Assembly (NCBI RefSeq): GCF_000411455.1
Contig: NZ_KE150457.1
Location: forward strand, 1,824,023-1,888,022
Direction of reading: 5' to 3'
Origin: Microbacterium sp. oral taxon 186 str. F0373
GTDB taxonomy: Bacteria; Actinomycetota; Actinomycetes; Actinomycetales; Microbacteriaceae
Length of the DNA: 64,000 bases
The notes beneath the pieces were generated by a model. It worked only from the letters and a program-made list of their open reading frames with translations. It did not search any database and had not been told where the DNA came from. A program made the position numbers and the translations under genes. Shown here piece by piece: positions 36,001-44,031 of the stretch (positions within the stretch are counted from its first letter, which is position 1; each line of letters opens with the position of its first letter).

Positions 36001-36548
36001 CGGCGGGCGCCTTCGAGAGCATGGGCATCAGCCGCCGCGAGGGCATCTGGTTGGCCGGCGACGCGGCACAGGATCTGCCCGAGTTCCTGCCCGACTCCCT
36101 CGTCGCCGTGCAGCCGCCGCTGTTCGGCGACCCCTCGACCTACGACGTGCTGGCCGCCGATCTGTGGGCCACGGGCATCTCGACCGACGATCACCCTCTC
36201 ACGCACTACCGCGCCCCGCTGGATGCCCGCGGCGTGCTCACCTCGCGAGAGCTCCGCACGCACGAGGTCGGCCGTCGGGTCGAGGTCGCGGGTCTGGTGA
36301 CCCATCGGCAGCGGCCGGCGACGGCATCCGGCATCACCTTCATCAACCTCGAAGACGAGCACGGTCTCGTCAACGTCATCTGCTCGAAAGGCGTCTGGGA
36401 TCGTTATCGTCGCGTGCTGCGCGACGCGCCCGCCCTCATCGCCCGCGGCATGCTGGAGCGCTCACCCGAGGGCGTCACCAACCTCGTCGCCGACGCCTTC
36501 GAAGACCTGCGCGTCGGCGTGCGCCACCGCTCCCGCGACTTCCGCTGA
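33045..36548 (+). CDS. dnaE2: Error-prone DNA polymerase DnaE2
   Basis: A 1167-residue C-family polymerase. The PHP domain starts AELHAHSSFSFLDGASSPAE near residue 55. The polymerase core includes the catalytic acidic block EEEPDIDVDFDSDRRE near residue 465 and LGIHSGGMVLTERPVGEV. The C-terminus has a helix-hairpin-helix and an OB fold (VEVAGLVTHRQRPATASG). DnaE2 replicates past lesions with low fidelity in the SOS response. GGGGAGG precedes the ATG at 33045. A REP-like repeat is embedded in frame at codons 885-898 (VVERASAASESKR), which makes the protein longer than most DnaE2 and may be neutral. Confidence 0.95.
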   Translation: MGFNNPSVRWSEMARLLGSPDIGGDSQPDGGDGPAFSRKRGKYEPPPIERPADAVPYAELHAHSSFSFLDGASSPAELAEEAERLGLHALAITDHDGFYGIARFAEAAEHLQLKTVFGAELTLAAGGDGDVSAPPAGLLSGPSPARSGAADPQGSHLLVLARGEEGYHRLAAAITHAQLAGGEKGRPWYDLDDLADRSGGHWAVLTGCRKGAVRQALAAGGAEAAASALDRLVALFGPEAVFVELIDHGAPTDTRDNDVLAALAAARGLPVLASNNVHYAVPERVHLAAAVAAVRANRGLDELDGWLPSHASAHLRSGAEMTRRFRRYPGAVARTVTLADELAFPLRRAKPALPKLPVPEGHTPMSWLRQLVWDAVPHMYPDLDGDGRARIEKELGVIEQKDFPGYFLIVHGIVAEARRRGILCQGRGSAANSAVCYLLGITAIDSIFYNLPFERFLSAMREEEPDIDVDFDSDRREEIIQWVFDTYGRERAAQVANVIQYRPKNAVRDMAKALGHSPGQQDAWSKQVERWDGAVAGAHDIPDRVLAYAGELLKAPRHLGIHSGGMVLTERPVGEVVPIEHARMENRTVIQWDKDDAAWMGLVKFDLLGLGMLAALQYCFDLIAEATGETWTLQSIPKEEAAVYDMLCRADSIGVFQVESRAQMGLLPRLQPRRFYDLVIEIALIRPGPIQGGAVHPYVRRKLGLEEPTYAHEKLIPVLERTLGVPVFQEQLMQMGMAVGDLTGEDADVLRRAMGSKRGIERIESVRQKLYDGMARNGLVGAVADDIYAKIQAFANFGFAESHSLSFALLVYASSWLKLHYPGAFLAALLRAQPMGFYSPATLTADARRHGVVVRRPDLHASGVDAGLEPLDADSSGPSPAAGAPVVERASAASESKRVPTGIPSCTDRRQPPVPPFDIAAPDASAAHRRDAGHAVRLGLAAVTGVGKRLAERIVATRDAEGPFRDLRDLVRRTGATAAQVEALATAGAFESMGISRREGIWLAGDAAQDLPEFLPDSLVAVQPPLFGDPSTYDVLAADLWATGISTDDHPLTHYRAPLDARGVLTSRELRTHEVGRRVEVAGLVTHRQRPATASGITFINLEDEHGLVNVICSKGVWDRYRRVLRDAPALIARGMLERSPEGVTNLVADAFEDLRVGVRHRSRDFR
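35697..35737 (+). repeat. REP-like repeat inside dnaE2, copy 2
   Basis: CCGGTCGTTGAGCGAGCGAG, then CGCAGCGAGCGAGTCGAAACG: the same element as at 13020 and 40165-40316, here within a coding sequence. It is read in frame without a stop and lies in a poorly conserved Ser/Pro-rich stretch of DnaE2. Confidence 0.85.
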
Positions 36549-36569
36549 TGTCACCGCCGCGCCGAGGCG

Positions 36570-37301
36570 TCAGGGGCGGCCGGCGTGCTGCTCGGTCTTG
36601 GCGAGCTGGTCGGCCAGGTCGTCGGGCGACAGGGCCGCCTCGCGGAACTCTGTGGTCAGCGGCAGACGCAGGTGCAGGTCGGTGCACAGGCACAGCTCGA
36701 CCGTGCCGTGGTCCAGGACGAAGTCGAGCACGTGGCCGCCGCGGGTGCGTCCGTCGTCGATGAAGTGCGCGTGGCATCCCGGAACGCCGATGCCCTGCTC
36801 GTACAGCGGGGTGCGGAAGGCGACGATCGTGCCGTCGACCTCGTCGAACTGCAGCACCGCATCGTCGTCGGTGGCCTCGGTCATCGGGCGGTACGGCTTC
36901 TGCTGGCGGGTGACCGTGCGTGCGGTCACCCGGCGGAAGCGCCCCGTGATCCGCAGGGCGTACATGTAGTTGGCCGACGCGGTGATCGCGTCGATCGCGG
37001 CCGACGCCTCCGCGCGCGTGACGCCGTCGGGGAGCGTCCGCGTGATCGTGGGCACGAAGTCGGTCACCACCGCGTACGGCGTGGCCGAGTCGGCGGATGC
37101 CGCGGCGGCGGTGCCATCGCCGCGCAGGCGGTAGGCGACGCCGTCGACGACGACCATCTCGCCGTCGAGGGCGTTGAACGTGCCGATGCCGAAATCGCCG
37201 TGGCCCAGCAGCTCGCCGACGGTCATGTCGTCTTCGTAGATGCCGTCCAGGAGCGCGGCCATGAGGCTCGTCTGGAACAGGGTGTGACGTTCGGCGCTCA
37301 C
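36570..37301 (-). CDS. alsD: Alpha-acetolactate decarboxylase
   Basis: A 243-residue enzyme that decarboxylates acetolactate to acetoin. It begins after GTG with HTLFQTSLMAALLDGIYEDD and GELLGHGDFGIGTFNALDGE. The zinc ligands are visible in GCHAHFIDDGRTRGGHVLDF. It lies downstream of alsS with 52 bp between, on the same leftward strand, so the two form the catabolic acetoin operon. It converges on dnaE2 with about 20 bp between stops. A role in neutral overflow metabolism is the standard inference. Confidence 0.95.
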   Translation of the reverse strand: MSAERHTLFQTSLMAALLDGIYEDDMTVGELLGHGDFGIGTFNALDGEMVVVDGVAYRLRGDGTAAAASADSATPYAVVTDFVPTITRTLPDGVTRAEASAAIDAITASANYMYALRITGRFRRVTARTVTRQQKPYRPMTEATDDDAVLQFDEVDGTIVAFRTPLYEQGIGVPGCHAHFIDDGRTRGGHVLDFVLDHGTVELCLCTDLHLRLPLTTEFREAALSPDDLADQLAKTEQHAGRP

Positions 37302-37353
37302 GCGCGGTCCTTTCGGGAGGAGGGAAGGAGGATGCCGAGAGGGGCGAGTCCGC

Positions 37354-39114
37354 TCACAGCAGCACGTCGGCGAGCAGGTCGCCGCCCAGGCGATGCAGAT
37401 TGTCGCGGTAGTCGACGGGGACGTCGATCACCGAGGGGCCGGGTTCGGCGATGGCGGCGAGGATCGTCGGAACGAGGTCGTCGATGGATGTGACGCGGTG
37501 GCCGTGGGCGCCGAACGACTCCGCGAACGCGACCACGTCGTAGGCGCCGAGCTCGACCGCGGCGGTGCGCCCGTATTTCTCGACCTGCTGGAAGGCCACC
37601 ATGTCGTAGGCCGAGTCGTTGAACACGATGTGCGTGAAGCTCGCGCCGACCCGCACGGCGGTCTCCAGTTCGACGGCGGAGTAGAGGAACCCGCCGTCGC
37701 CCGACACCGACACGACCGGTGCGCCCGCGTCGGCGAGGCTGGCCGCGATCGCCCACGGCAGGGCGACGCCGAGCGTCTGCTGCCCGTTGGAGAACATCAG
37801 CGAGCGGGGACGGTAGGTGCGGAAGTGGCGCGCCATGTAGAGGTAGTTCGAGCCGACGTCGCAGAGCACGGTGGCGGCATCGGGGAGGGCGGCGCGGATG
37901 CCGGCGACGACGGCGACGGGGTCGAGGCCGAAGGCGTCGTCGTGGTCGGGGTCGCCGAGGTCGGTGTTCTCGGCGAGGCGGGTGCGCTCGCGGTCGATGA
38001 TGCGGGCGGTCTCGGCATCGCGCTCGAGGGGAAGGCCCGCGGCATCCACGGCCAGGAGCAGGTCGACGAGGGTGGTCGCGAGGTCGCCGACGAGTTCCAC
38101 CGTGGGCCGGTAATCGTTGTCGATGTCGGCCGGCACGGTGTCGATGTGGACGATGCGGCGGTCCTTGCCGGCGTTCCATTCCGCGGGCACGAACTCGACG
38201 GGGTCGTAGCCCAGCGTCAGCACGAGGTCGGCGCGGTGCAGCAGCACATCGCCCGGCTGGTTGCGGGCGAAGCCCACGCGTCCGAGGTAGTGGTGTTCGA
38301 GCTCGCGCGAGATGATGCCGGCGGCTTGGAAGGTCTCGACCACCGGCAGTCCGGTCGCGCGCAGCAGCGCGTGCAGGGCATCGACCGTGCGGGGATCGCC
38401 GCTGCGGGCACCGGCGAGGATCACGGGAAAGCGCGCCTCACGCAGCAGTGCGGCGGCGCGATCGACGGATGCCGAGGCCGCCCCGCCGGTGACGGCGGGC
38501 ACGATCGCATCGCGGAAGCCGATCGCGATCGTCGCGGTCGACACGTCGTAGGGGAGCACCACGGCGGCCGCGCCGCGGGGTTCGCGGGTCGCGGCGCGGA
38601 ACGCGTTCACGATCGCCTCCGCGACGTTGTCGGCGGCGGTGACCTCGGCTGCCGAGACCGTCACGGTCTGCAGCATGCCGACGGCATCCATCGCCTGGTG
38701 CGCGCGCTTGAGGTGCTGCGTGCGCGACACGGCGCCGCAGATCGCGACGACCGGGTCGCCCTCGGTCGTCGCGGTGAGCAGCCCCGTCGCGAGGTTGGCG
38801 GTGCCGGGGCCGCTGGTGACCAGCACGACACCCGGGATGCCGGTGAGCCGGCCGACCGCGGCGGCCATGAAGACCGCGTTCTGCTCGGTGCGGCACGTGA
38901 TCAGCTGCGGCGCCCCGGCGACGCCCTGCACCGCCGCGAGCGCGTCGAAGACGGGATCGATCTTGGCGCCGGGCACGCCGAACACCCACCGCACGCCGTG
39001 GGCCGTGAGCACGTCCACGACGCGATCGGCCGCGCGCAGGCCCCTGGGCGCAGTCGAGGCGACGGGCGCGCCGGAGGACGACGTGGGGGACGTGGCGACC
39101 GTGGCGATACTCAT
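37354..39114 (-). CDS. alsS: Catabolic acetolactate synthase
   Basis: A 586-residue thiamine-diphosphate enzyme that condenses two pyruvates to acetolactate. It has the N-terminal catalytic Glu block CRTEQNAVFMAAAVGR, the middle domain, and the TPP motif GDGGFLYSAVELETAVRVG. The linkage to alsD and the divergent LysR gene favours the catabolic AlsS over the biosynthetic IlvB. The ATG at 39114 follows GGAG. The first 27 residues are a nonconserved Thr/Ser/Ala tail. Expression is probably controlled by the divergent LysR regulator through the palindrome at 39170. Confidence 0.93.
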   Translation of the reverse strand: MSIATVATSPTSSSGAPVASTAPRGLRAADRVVDVLTAHGVRWVFGVPGAKIDPVFDALAAVQGVAGAPQLITCRTEQNAVFMAAAVGRLTGIPGVVLVTSGPGTANLATGLLTATTEGDPVVAICGAVSRTQHLKRAHQAMDAVGMLQTVTVSAAEVTAADNVAEAIVNAFRAATREPRGAAAVVLPYDVSTATIAIGFRDAIVPAVTGGAASASVDRAAALLREARFPVILAGARSGDPRTVDALHALLRATGLPVVETFQAAGIISRELEHHYLGRVGFARNQPGDVLLHRADLVLTLGYDPVEFVPAEWNAGKDRRIVHIDTVPADIDNDYRPTVELVGDLATTLVDLLLAVDAAGLPLERDAETARIIDRERTRLAENTDLGDPDHDDAFGLDPVAVVAGIRAALPDAATVLCDVGSNYLYMARHFRTYRPRSLMFSNGQQTLGVALPWAIAASLADAGAPVVSVSGDGGFLYSAVELETAVRVGASFTHIVFNDSAYDMVAFQQVEKYGRTAAVELGAYDVVAFAESFGAHGHRVTSIDDLVPTILAAIAEPGPSVIDVPVDYRDNLHRLGGDLLADVLL

Positions 39115-39169
39115 GACTCCATGCTCCGTCGCCGGCGTCGGGCGAGGAAGACGGCATCGATGATGCGAG

Positions 39170-39188
39170 TCATCTGATTCGCAGATGA
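39170..39188. promoter_or_regulatory. Palindromic operator between alsS and the LysR regulator
   Basis: TCATCTG-ATTCG-CAGATGA, a perfect 7-bp inverted repeat with 5-bp spacer, lies between the two divergent start codons (56 bp from alsS and 37 bp from the regulator). It fits the dyad recognised by LysR-type regulators. Confidence 0.65.
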
Positions 39189-39224
39189 TTTCCATCGCGT
39201 CGACGAGCGCGGCATGATCGAGGC

Positions 39225-40154
39225 ATGGATGTGCGCCACCTCTCCGTCTTCGTCGCCGTCGCGCGGGAGATGAGCTTCACGCGGGCGGCTGACAGCCTGC
39301 TGCTCGCGCAGTCGGCGGTGTCGACCACGGTGCGCGAGCTGGAGCGCGAGCTGGGCGTCGAGCTGTTCGACCGTTCTCATCGGCAGATCAGACTGACCGG
39401 CGCGGGGGAGGAGCTGCTCACGCGTGCCCAGGCGGTGCTGGAGCAGATGCGCGAGATCGGCGAGGCGGTCTCGTCGGCGGCGACCGAGCTGCGGGGGGCC
39501 GTGACGATGGGGCTCATGACCGGCGTCGACCTCGTCGATGTGCCGGGGCTTCTCGGCCGTTATCACGAGCGGCATCCGGCCGTCTCGGTGCAGCTGCGGG
39601 CGACGGGGTTGGGCTCGTCGGGTCTGGTCGCCCAGCTCGAGCGCGGCGAGATCGACCTGGCTCTGCTCGCGGTCGTCGATGCGCTTCCGGCGAGCCTGCG
39701 GGGTGAGATCGTCGCCGCATCGCCGTACGTGTTGGTCGTGCCGGGGACGCACCGCCTCGCGGATGCCGAGGCGGTCACGCTCGCGATGCTCGAAGGGGAG
39801 AGCTTCGTGGACCTCCCGCCGGGGTACGGGTCGCGGCGCATCGTCGACGACGCCTTCGCCCATGCCGGGGTGTCGCGCCGCGTGCTCATCGAGGTCGCCG
39901 ACCTCTCCACCGCTGCTGCCTACGTCCCGCAGGGACTTGGTTTGGCGATCGTGCCGAGGTTTGCGGCGCTCGCGGCATCCGCGGGTTCGGGACGTCCGTT
40001 CGCCGATCCCGCCCCGCGGATGCCGGTGCGCATCGTGCCGCTCGAGGATGCCGTGCCCGCGTTCGAGGTGTCGCTCGCATGGTCACGGCGGCGCCCTCTG
40101 ACCGCCGCCGCGCAGGGCCTCGTCGACCTGCTGCGCACCGAACTGCTGCCGTAG
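39225..40154 (+). CDS. alsR: LysR-family regulator of the acetoin operon (AlsR-like)
   Basis: A 309-residue LysR-type protein with the N-terminal winged helix (MDVRHLSVFVAVAREMSFTR, SAVSTTVRELERELGVELFD) and a C-terminal effector-binding domain (LRGAVTMGLMTGVDLVDVPG). Its position opposite alsS-alsD, with a dyad operator between, matches the AlsR arrangement of Bacillus, where the regulator activates alsSD in response to acetate and pH. The sensing ligand here is inferred only from synteny. The gene runs into a cluster of three REP-like repeats. Confidence 0.82.
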   Translation: MDVRHLSVFVAVAREMSFTRAADSLLLAQSAVSTTVRELERELGVELFDRSHRQIRLTGAGEELLTRAQAVLEQMREIGEAVSSAATELRGAVTMGLMTGVDLVDVPGLLGRYHERHPAVSVQLRATGLGSSGLVAQLERGEIDLALLAVVDALPASLRGEIVAASPYVLVVPGTHRLADAEAVTLAMLEGESFVDLPPGYGSRRIVDDAFAHAGVSRRVLIEVADLSTAAAYVPQGLGLAIVPRFAALAASAGSGRPFADPAPRMPVRIVPLEDAVPAFEVSLAWSRRRPLTAAAQGLVDLLRTELLP

Positions 40155-40164
40155 CATTCCCTCC

Positions 40165-40205
40165 CCGGCCGTTGAGCGAGTGAGCGGAGCGAGCGAGTCG
40201 AAACG
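40165..40205 (+). repeat. REP-like repeat, copy 3
   Basis: CCGGCCGTTGAGCGAGTGAG, then CGGAGCGAGCGAGTCGAAACG, in the 226-bp gap between alsR and poxB, 11 bp after the alsR stop. It has the same orientation as copy 4. Confidence 0.85.
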
Positions 40206-40218
40206 TGGCTTCTCCCCT

Positions 40219-40259
40219 CCGGTCGTTGAGCGAGTGAGCGGAGCGAGCGAGTCGAAACG
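40219..40259 (+). repeat. REP-like repeat, copy 4
   Basis: CCGGTCGTTGAGCGAGTGAG, then CGGAGCGAGCGAGTCGAAACG. It differs by one base from copy 3 and is spaced 13 bp after it. With copy 5 it forms a large inverted repeat. Confidence 0.85.
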
Positions 40260-40277
40260 GGGCTCCTGCGGCGTCTG

Positions 40278-40316
40278 CGTTTCGACTCGGGCCGTCGGCC
40301 CTCGCTCAACGACCGG
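40278..40316 (-). repeat. REP-like repeat, copy 5 (inverted)
   Basis: CGTTTCGACTCG, centre GGCCGTCGGCC, then CTCGCTCAACGACCGG. The inverted arrangement of copies 4 and 5 resembles BIME-type mosaic elements and could form a long hairpin in the transcript between alsR and poxB. Confidence 0.8.
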
Positions 40317-40380
40317 AGTGGAGCGGCTTGCGACGTTTGTCCAACCCCGTGGCGCGGGCAAGCGGCGTAGCGTCGGGGGT

Positions 40381-42120
40381 ATGGCGAACGTTGCAGATTT
40401 CTTCATCGACACCCTCAAGCGCGCCGGCATCACCCGCATCTGGGGTCTTCCCGGCGACTCGCTCAATGCCTTCACCGATGCGCTGCGGCGTGACAGCGGC
40501 GACGACGCGATCCGCTGGATGCACATGCGGCACGAGGAGGCCGCCGCCTTCGCCGCGGGTGCCGAGGCGGAGCTGACGGGCGAGCTCGCCGTCGTCGCGG
40601 GCTCGTGCGGCCCCGGAAATCTGCACTTCATCAACGGTCTGTTCGACGCCAACCGCAACCGCGTGCCGCTGTTGGCGATCGCCTCGCACATCCCGTCGGC
40701 CGAGATCGGCAGCACCTACTTCCAGGAGACCCACCCGCAGGAGCTCTTCCGCGAGTGCAGCGTCTACACCGAGCTGGTGAGCGATCCGGCGCAGATGCCG
40801 TGGGTGCTGGAGATCGCCATGCGCGCCGCGGTCGAAAAGCGCGGGGTTGCGGTCGTCGTCGTGCCCGGTGACGTGTTCTTCGCCGACGCTCCCGATCGGC
40901 GGCCGACGGCTCCGATCCGGGCCGCTGGCTCGACGGTGCTGCCCTCGGCATCCGCTCTGGCCGCCGCCGCGACCGCACTCAACGACGCCAAGAAGGTGAC
41001 GATCCTCGCCGGCTCGGGCGTCGCGGGCGCGCATGACGAGGTGCTCGCCCTCGCCGAGACGCTGCAGGCGCCGATCGTGCACGCCCTGCGCGGCAAGGAG
41101 CACATCGAGTGGGACAACCCCTACGACGTGGGGATGACGGGGCTGCTGGGCTTCTCGTCGGGGTACAAGGCGATGGAGTCGTGCGACACCCTGCTGATGC
41201 TCGGCACCGACTTTCCGTACCGGCAGTTCTTCCCGTCGAAGGCGACCGTGATCCAGGTCGACATCCGCGGCGAGCAGCTGGGGCGGCGCACGCCCATCGA
41301 CGTGGGATTGGTCGGCGGTGTGAAGGAGACGGCGAACGCGCTGCTGCCGCTGCTGCAGGGTGACCGGTCGTCGAAGCACCTGGACGAGAGTGTCGCCCAC
41401 TACCGCAAGACGCGCGAGCGGCTCGATGACCTGGCCGTCGACGACGGCAAGGCTCCGGTACGGCCGGAGTACGTCGCGCGGGTGCTGGACGAGCTCGCCG
41501 ACGAGGATGCCGTGTTCACCGCCGACGTCGGAAGCCCCGTGATCTGGGCCGCCCGCTATCTGCACATGAACGGCAAGCGGAGGCTGATCGGCTCGTTCGC
41601 ACACGGGTCGATGGCCAACGCGATGCCGCAGGCGCTCGGGGTGCAGGGCGTCGACCGCTCGCGCCAGGTGATCGCGCTCGCCGGCGACGGCGGGCTGGCG
41701 ATGCTCCTCGGCGACCTGCTGTCGATCCGCCAGAACGATCTGCCGGTGAAGATCGTCGTGTTCAACAACTCGTCGCTCAACTTCGTCGAGCTCGAGATGA
41801 AGGCGGCGGGCATCGTCAACTTCGGCACGGGGCTCGACAATCCGAGCTTCGCCGCGATCGCCGAGGCGATGGGCATCACCGGCATCCGCGTGGAGAAGGG
41901 CAGCGAGCTGCGCGGAGCGATCGCGCAGGCGCTCGCGACCGACGGGCCGGTGCTGGTCGACGTGGTCACGGCGCGTCAGGAGCTGGCGATGCCGCCGTCG
42001 ATCACGCTCGCCCAGGCGAAGGGGTTCTCACTCTGGGCGCTGCGCACCGTGCTGTCGGGGCGCGGTGACGAGCTCATCGACCTCGCCGACACGAACGTCT
42101 GGCGGCGCCTGTTCCACTGA
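40381..42120 (+). CDS. poxB: Pyruvate dehydrogenase (quinone)/pyruvate oxidase
   Basis: A 579-residue TPP-dependent flavoprotein beginning MANVADFFIDTLKRAGITRI. It has the catalytic Glu in MRHEEAAAFAAGAEAEL, the FAD domain in the middle and the TPP motif AGDGGLAMLLGDLLSIRQND near residue 435. PoxB decarboxylates pyruvate to acetate and CO2 and passes electrons to membrane quinone. It lies next to the acetoin genes, which makes a local overflow-pyruvate block. The ATG at 40381 is preferred because upstream in-frame sequence is REP-like repeat. Its 3' end overlaps the convergent exporter gene by 93 bp. Confidence 0.92.
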   Translation: MANVADFFIDTLKRAGITRIWGLPGDSLNAFTDALRRDSGDDAIRWMHMRHEEAAAFAAGAEAELTGELAVVAGSCGPGNLHFINGLFDANRNRVPLLAIASHIPSAEIGSTYFQETHPQELFRECSVYTELVSDPAQMPWVLEIAMRAAVEKRGVAVVVVPGDVFFADAPDRRPTAPIRAAGSTVLPSASALAAAATALNDAKKVTILAGSGVAGAHDEVLALAETLQAPIVHALRGKEHIEWDNPYDVGMTGLLGFSSGYKAMESCDTLLMLGTDFPYRQFFPSKATVIQVDIRGEQLGRRTPIDVGLVGGVKETANALLPLLQGDRSSKHLDESVAHYRKTRERLDDLAVDDGKAPVRPEYVARVLDELADEDAVFTADVGSPVIWAARYLHMNGKRRLIGSFAHGSMANAMPQALGVQGVDRSRQVIALAGDGGLAMLLGDLLSIRQNDLPVKIVVFNNSSLNFVELEMKAAGIVNFGTGLDNPSFAAIAEAMGITGIRVEKGSELRGAIAQALATDGPVLVDVVTARQELAMPPSITLAQAKGFSLWALRTVLSGRGDELIDLADTNVWRRLFH

Positions 42121-43029
42121 CGCGGCCTGCTCCGTCGCAGGTCGGGCCAGGCGGTGGCGGCGCTCGATCGCCTGCCCGGCGTAGCTCGCGCCGACGATGA
42201 GTGCCGCTCCCGCGACGCCGACAGGCCCGATCGCCTCGCCGCCGATGGCCACGCCGACCACGAGTGCCCAGACCGGTTCGGTGCCCATGAGGATGCTCGC
42301 GCGTGCGGCCGACGTGCGCCGCACCGCCCAGAGCTGCACCGCGAAGGCGAACACCGAGCACAGCAGCCCGAGAAACAGCACGTCGGCGAGGGCCGCGGCA
42401 TCCAGTCGGGAGACCGCGACCGGCAGGGCGGGCCCCGCGATCGCCGAGAACACGACGCTGCCGACCACCAGCTGCACGACGACCACGCCGAGCGAGCTGT
42501 CGCGGCGCCCGCGGGTGAGGTGGCCGCTGGCGGTCACGTGTACGGCACGCACCACCGCCGCGGCGATGACGAGCGCATCGCCGGCGGTCGGCGAGTGGAT
42601 GCCGTCGCCGGAGACGAGCAGTGCGACGCCGACGACGGCGGCCACCGCGGCGACGAAGTACGAGCGCGGCAGCCATACGCGTGACGCGATGCCCTCCAGT
42701 GCTGGCGTCATGACGAGGGCGAGGCTGATGAGCAGGCCCGCGTTGGTGGCGGAGGTGAGGCTCACGCCCCAGGTCTCCAGCCCGATGACGGCGGCCTGCG
42801 TGCCCCCGAGCGCCACCGCGATCACGAGCCCGCGTCCGCGGGGGAGGCGCTGTCGGGTGAGGGCGCAGAGGATGCCGGCGCCGGCGGCGGCGACGAGGAA
42901 CCGCAGCGCATTGGCGGAAGCGACCCCGGTGAGGCTGATGAGGTCTTTGGCGACGAGGAAGCTGGCACCCCAGACGGCGGCGACCGCGAGGAGGGCGAGG
43001 TCGACGAGCAGGTCGGAGCGGCGGGTCAT
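42028..43029 (-). CDS. EamA/DMT-family transporter
   Basis: A 333-residue membrane protein with ten predicted helices in two EamA repeats (LLAVAAVWGASFLVAKDL; SILMGTEPVWALVVGVAIGG). These carriers export amino acids or other metabolites. The ATG at 43029 begins a normal-length protein. The C-terminal 30 residues are encoded antisense to the last 93 bp of poxB and are hydrophilic, so they look like a read-through tail. The gene diverges from a LysR regulator across 71 bp, which suggests an inducible exporter and its regulator. The substrate is unknown. Confidence 0.88.
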   Translation of the reverse strand: MTRRSDLLVDLALLAVAAVWGASFLVAKDLISLTGVASANALRFLVAAAGAGILCALTRQRLPRGRGLVIAVALGGTQAAVIGLETWGVSLTSATNAGLLISLALVMTPALEGIASRVWLPRSYFVAAVAAVVGVALLVSGDGIHSPTAGDALVIAAAVVRAVHVTASGHLTRGRRDSSLGVVVVQLVVGSVVFSAIAGPALPVAVSRLDAAALADVLFLGLLCSVFAFAVQLWAVRRTSAARASILMGTEPVWALVVGVAIGGEAIGPVGVAGAALIVGASYAGQAIERRHRLARPATEQAASVEQAPPDVRVGEVDELVTAPRQHGAQRPE

Positions 43030-43100
43030 GCGCCCAGCGTGACAGGCGTCGTCGTGAAGAGCATCGGGCAATGTCTTCATCGATGTGTTAGAGATTGCTT

Positions 43101-43997
43101 ATGGATCCGATGCGCCTGCGGCTGCTGCGCGAGCTGGACGATCGCGGCAGCGTGTCGGCGGTCGCGGCGGCGCTGCACGTCAGCGCGTCGGCGGTGTCAC
43201 AGCAGCTGGCGATCCTGCAGGCGGACGTGCCCGTGCCGCTGACGGTGAAGCAGGGGCGTCGGCTGGTGCTGACGGATGCCGGGCGCGCGCTCGCGGCGGC
43301 CGGGGCCCGGGTCGACGAGGCGCTCGTGCTCGCGCGGGAGAGCGTCGGAGCGTTCCTCGCCCACGATGCCGCGCCGGTGCGCGTGTCGGCGTTTCACAGT
43401 GCGGGCGTCGCGCTGTTCGGACCGCTGCTGGCGGCGCTCGACGGCGCCCCGGTCGCGCTCGCCGACGAGGACGTCGCGCGCGAGGAGTTTCCCGGACTCG
43501 TGGCCGCGCACGACCTCGTCATCGCGCACCGGCTCGCGCACGACCCGGACTGGCCGCGGGAGCGGATGGTGGTCACGCCGCTGTTCGTCGAACCGCTGGA
43601 CGTCGCGCTGCCGCAGGCGCACCCCCTGGCATCCGCCGACCGAATCGATCCTGTGGCCCTCCGCGGACAGACGTGGATCTCGACGCACGAGGGCTTTCCG
43701 CTCACCGGCGTGCTGCAGGCGATCGCCGCCCTCAGCGGCGAGCACCCGATCATCGGCCACCGGGTGAACGAGTTCTTCGTCGCCGCACAGATCGTCCGCG
43801 CCGGGGCGGCGATCGCCGTCATGCCGCGGTTCACGGCGCGCGCCTTGGCGACCGACGGCATGGTGCTGCGTCCGCTCGCTGGGGTCACCATCAGCCGTCA
43901 CGTGGACGTGCTCGCCCGCCCCGACGCGTTGGCGCGCGCGGCCGTGCGCCGCGTGCGGGCCGCGCTCGTGGATGTCGCCGCCGACCTCGCGCGGTGA
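43101..43997 (+). CDS. LysR-family transcriptional regulator
   Basis: A 298-residue LysR-type regulator with a helix-turn-helix at the N-terminus (MDPMRLRLLRELDDRGSVSA, HVSASAVSQQLAILQ) and a LysR substrate-binding domain. The ATG at 43101 is preferred to a TTG at 43095. It is divergent from the EamA exporter across 71 bp and probably controls it in response to the exported compound. The ligand-binding domain shows nothing that identifies the ligand. Confidence 0.88.
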   Translation: MDPMRLRLLRELDDRGSVSAVAAALHVSASAVSQQLAILQADVPVPLTVKQGRRLVLTDAGRALAAAGARVDEALVLARESVGAFLAHDAAPVRVSAFHSAGVALFGPLLAALDGAPVALADEDVAREEFPGLVAAHDLVIAHRLAHDPDWPRERMVVTPLFVEPLDVALPQAHPLASADRIDPVALRGQTWISTHEGFPLTGVLQAIAALSGEHPIIGHRVNEFFVAAQIVRAGAAIAVMPRFTARALATDGMVLRPLAGVTISRHVDVLARPDALARAAVRRVRAALVDVAADLAR

Positions 43998-44031
43998 CCC
44001 CCCAGGCATCGCCCTCGCCCTGCTGCCCCGT

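Noticed and set aside
40165..40316. Possible CRISPR array from repeated 41-bp units
   Set aside because: There are only three units, one inverted, with spacers of 13 and 18 bp; the same unit occurs singly elsewhere and no cas genes are present.
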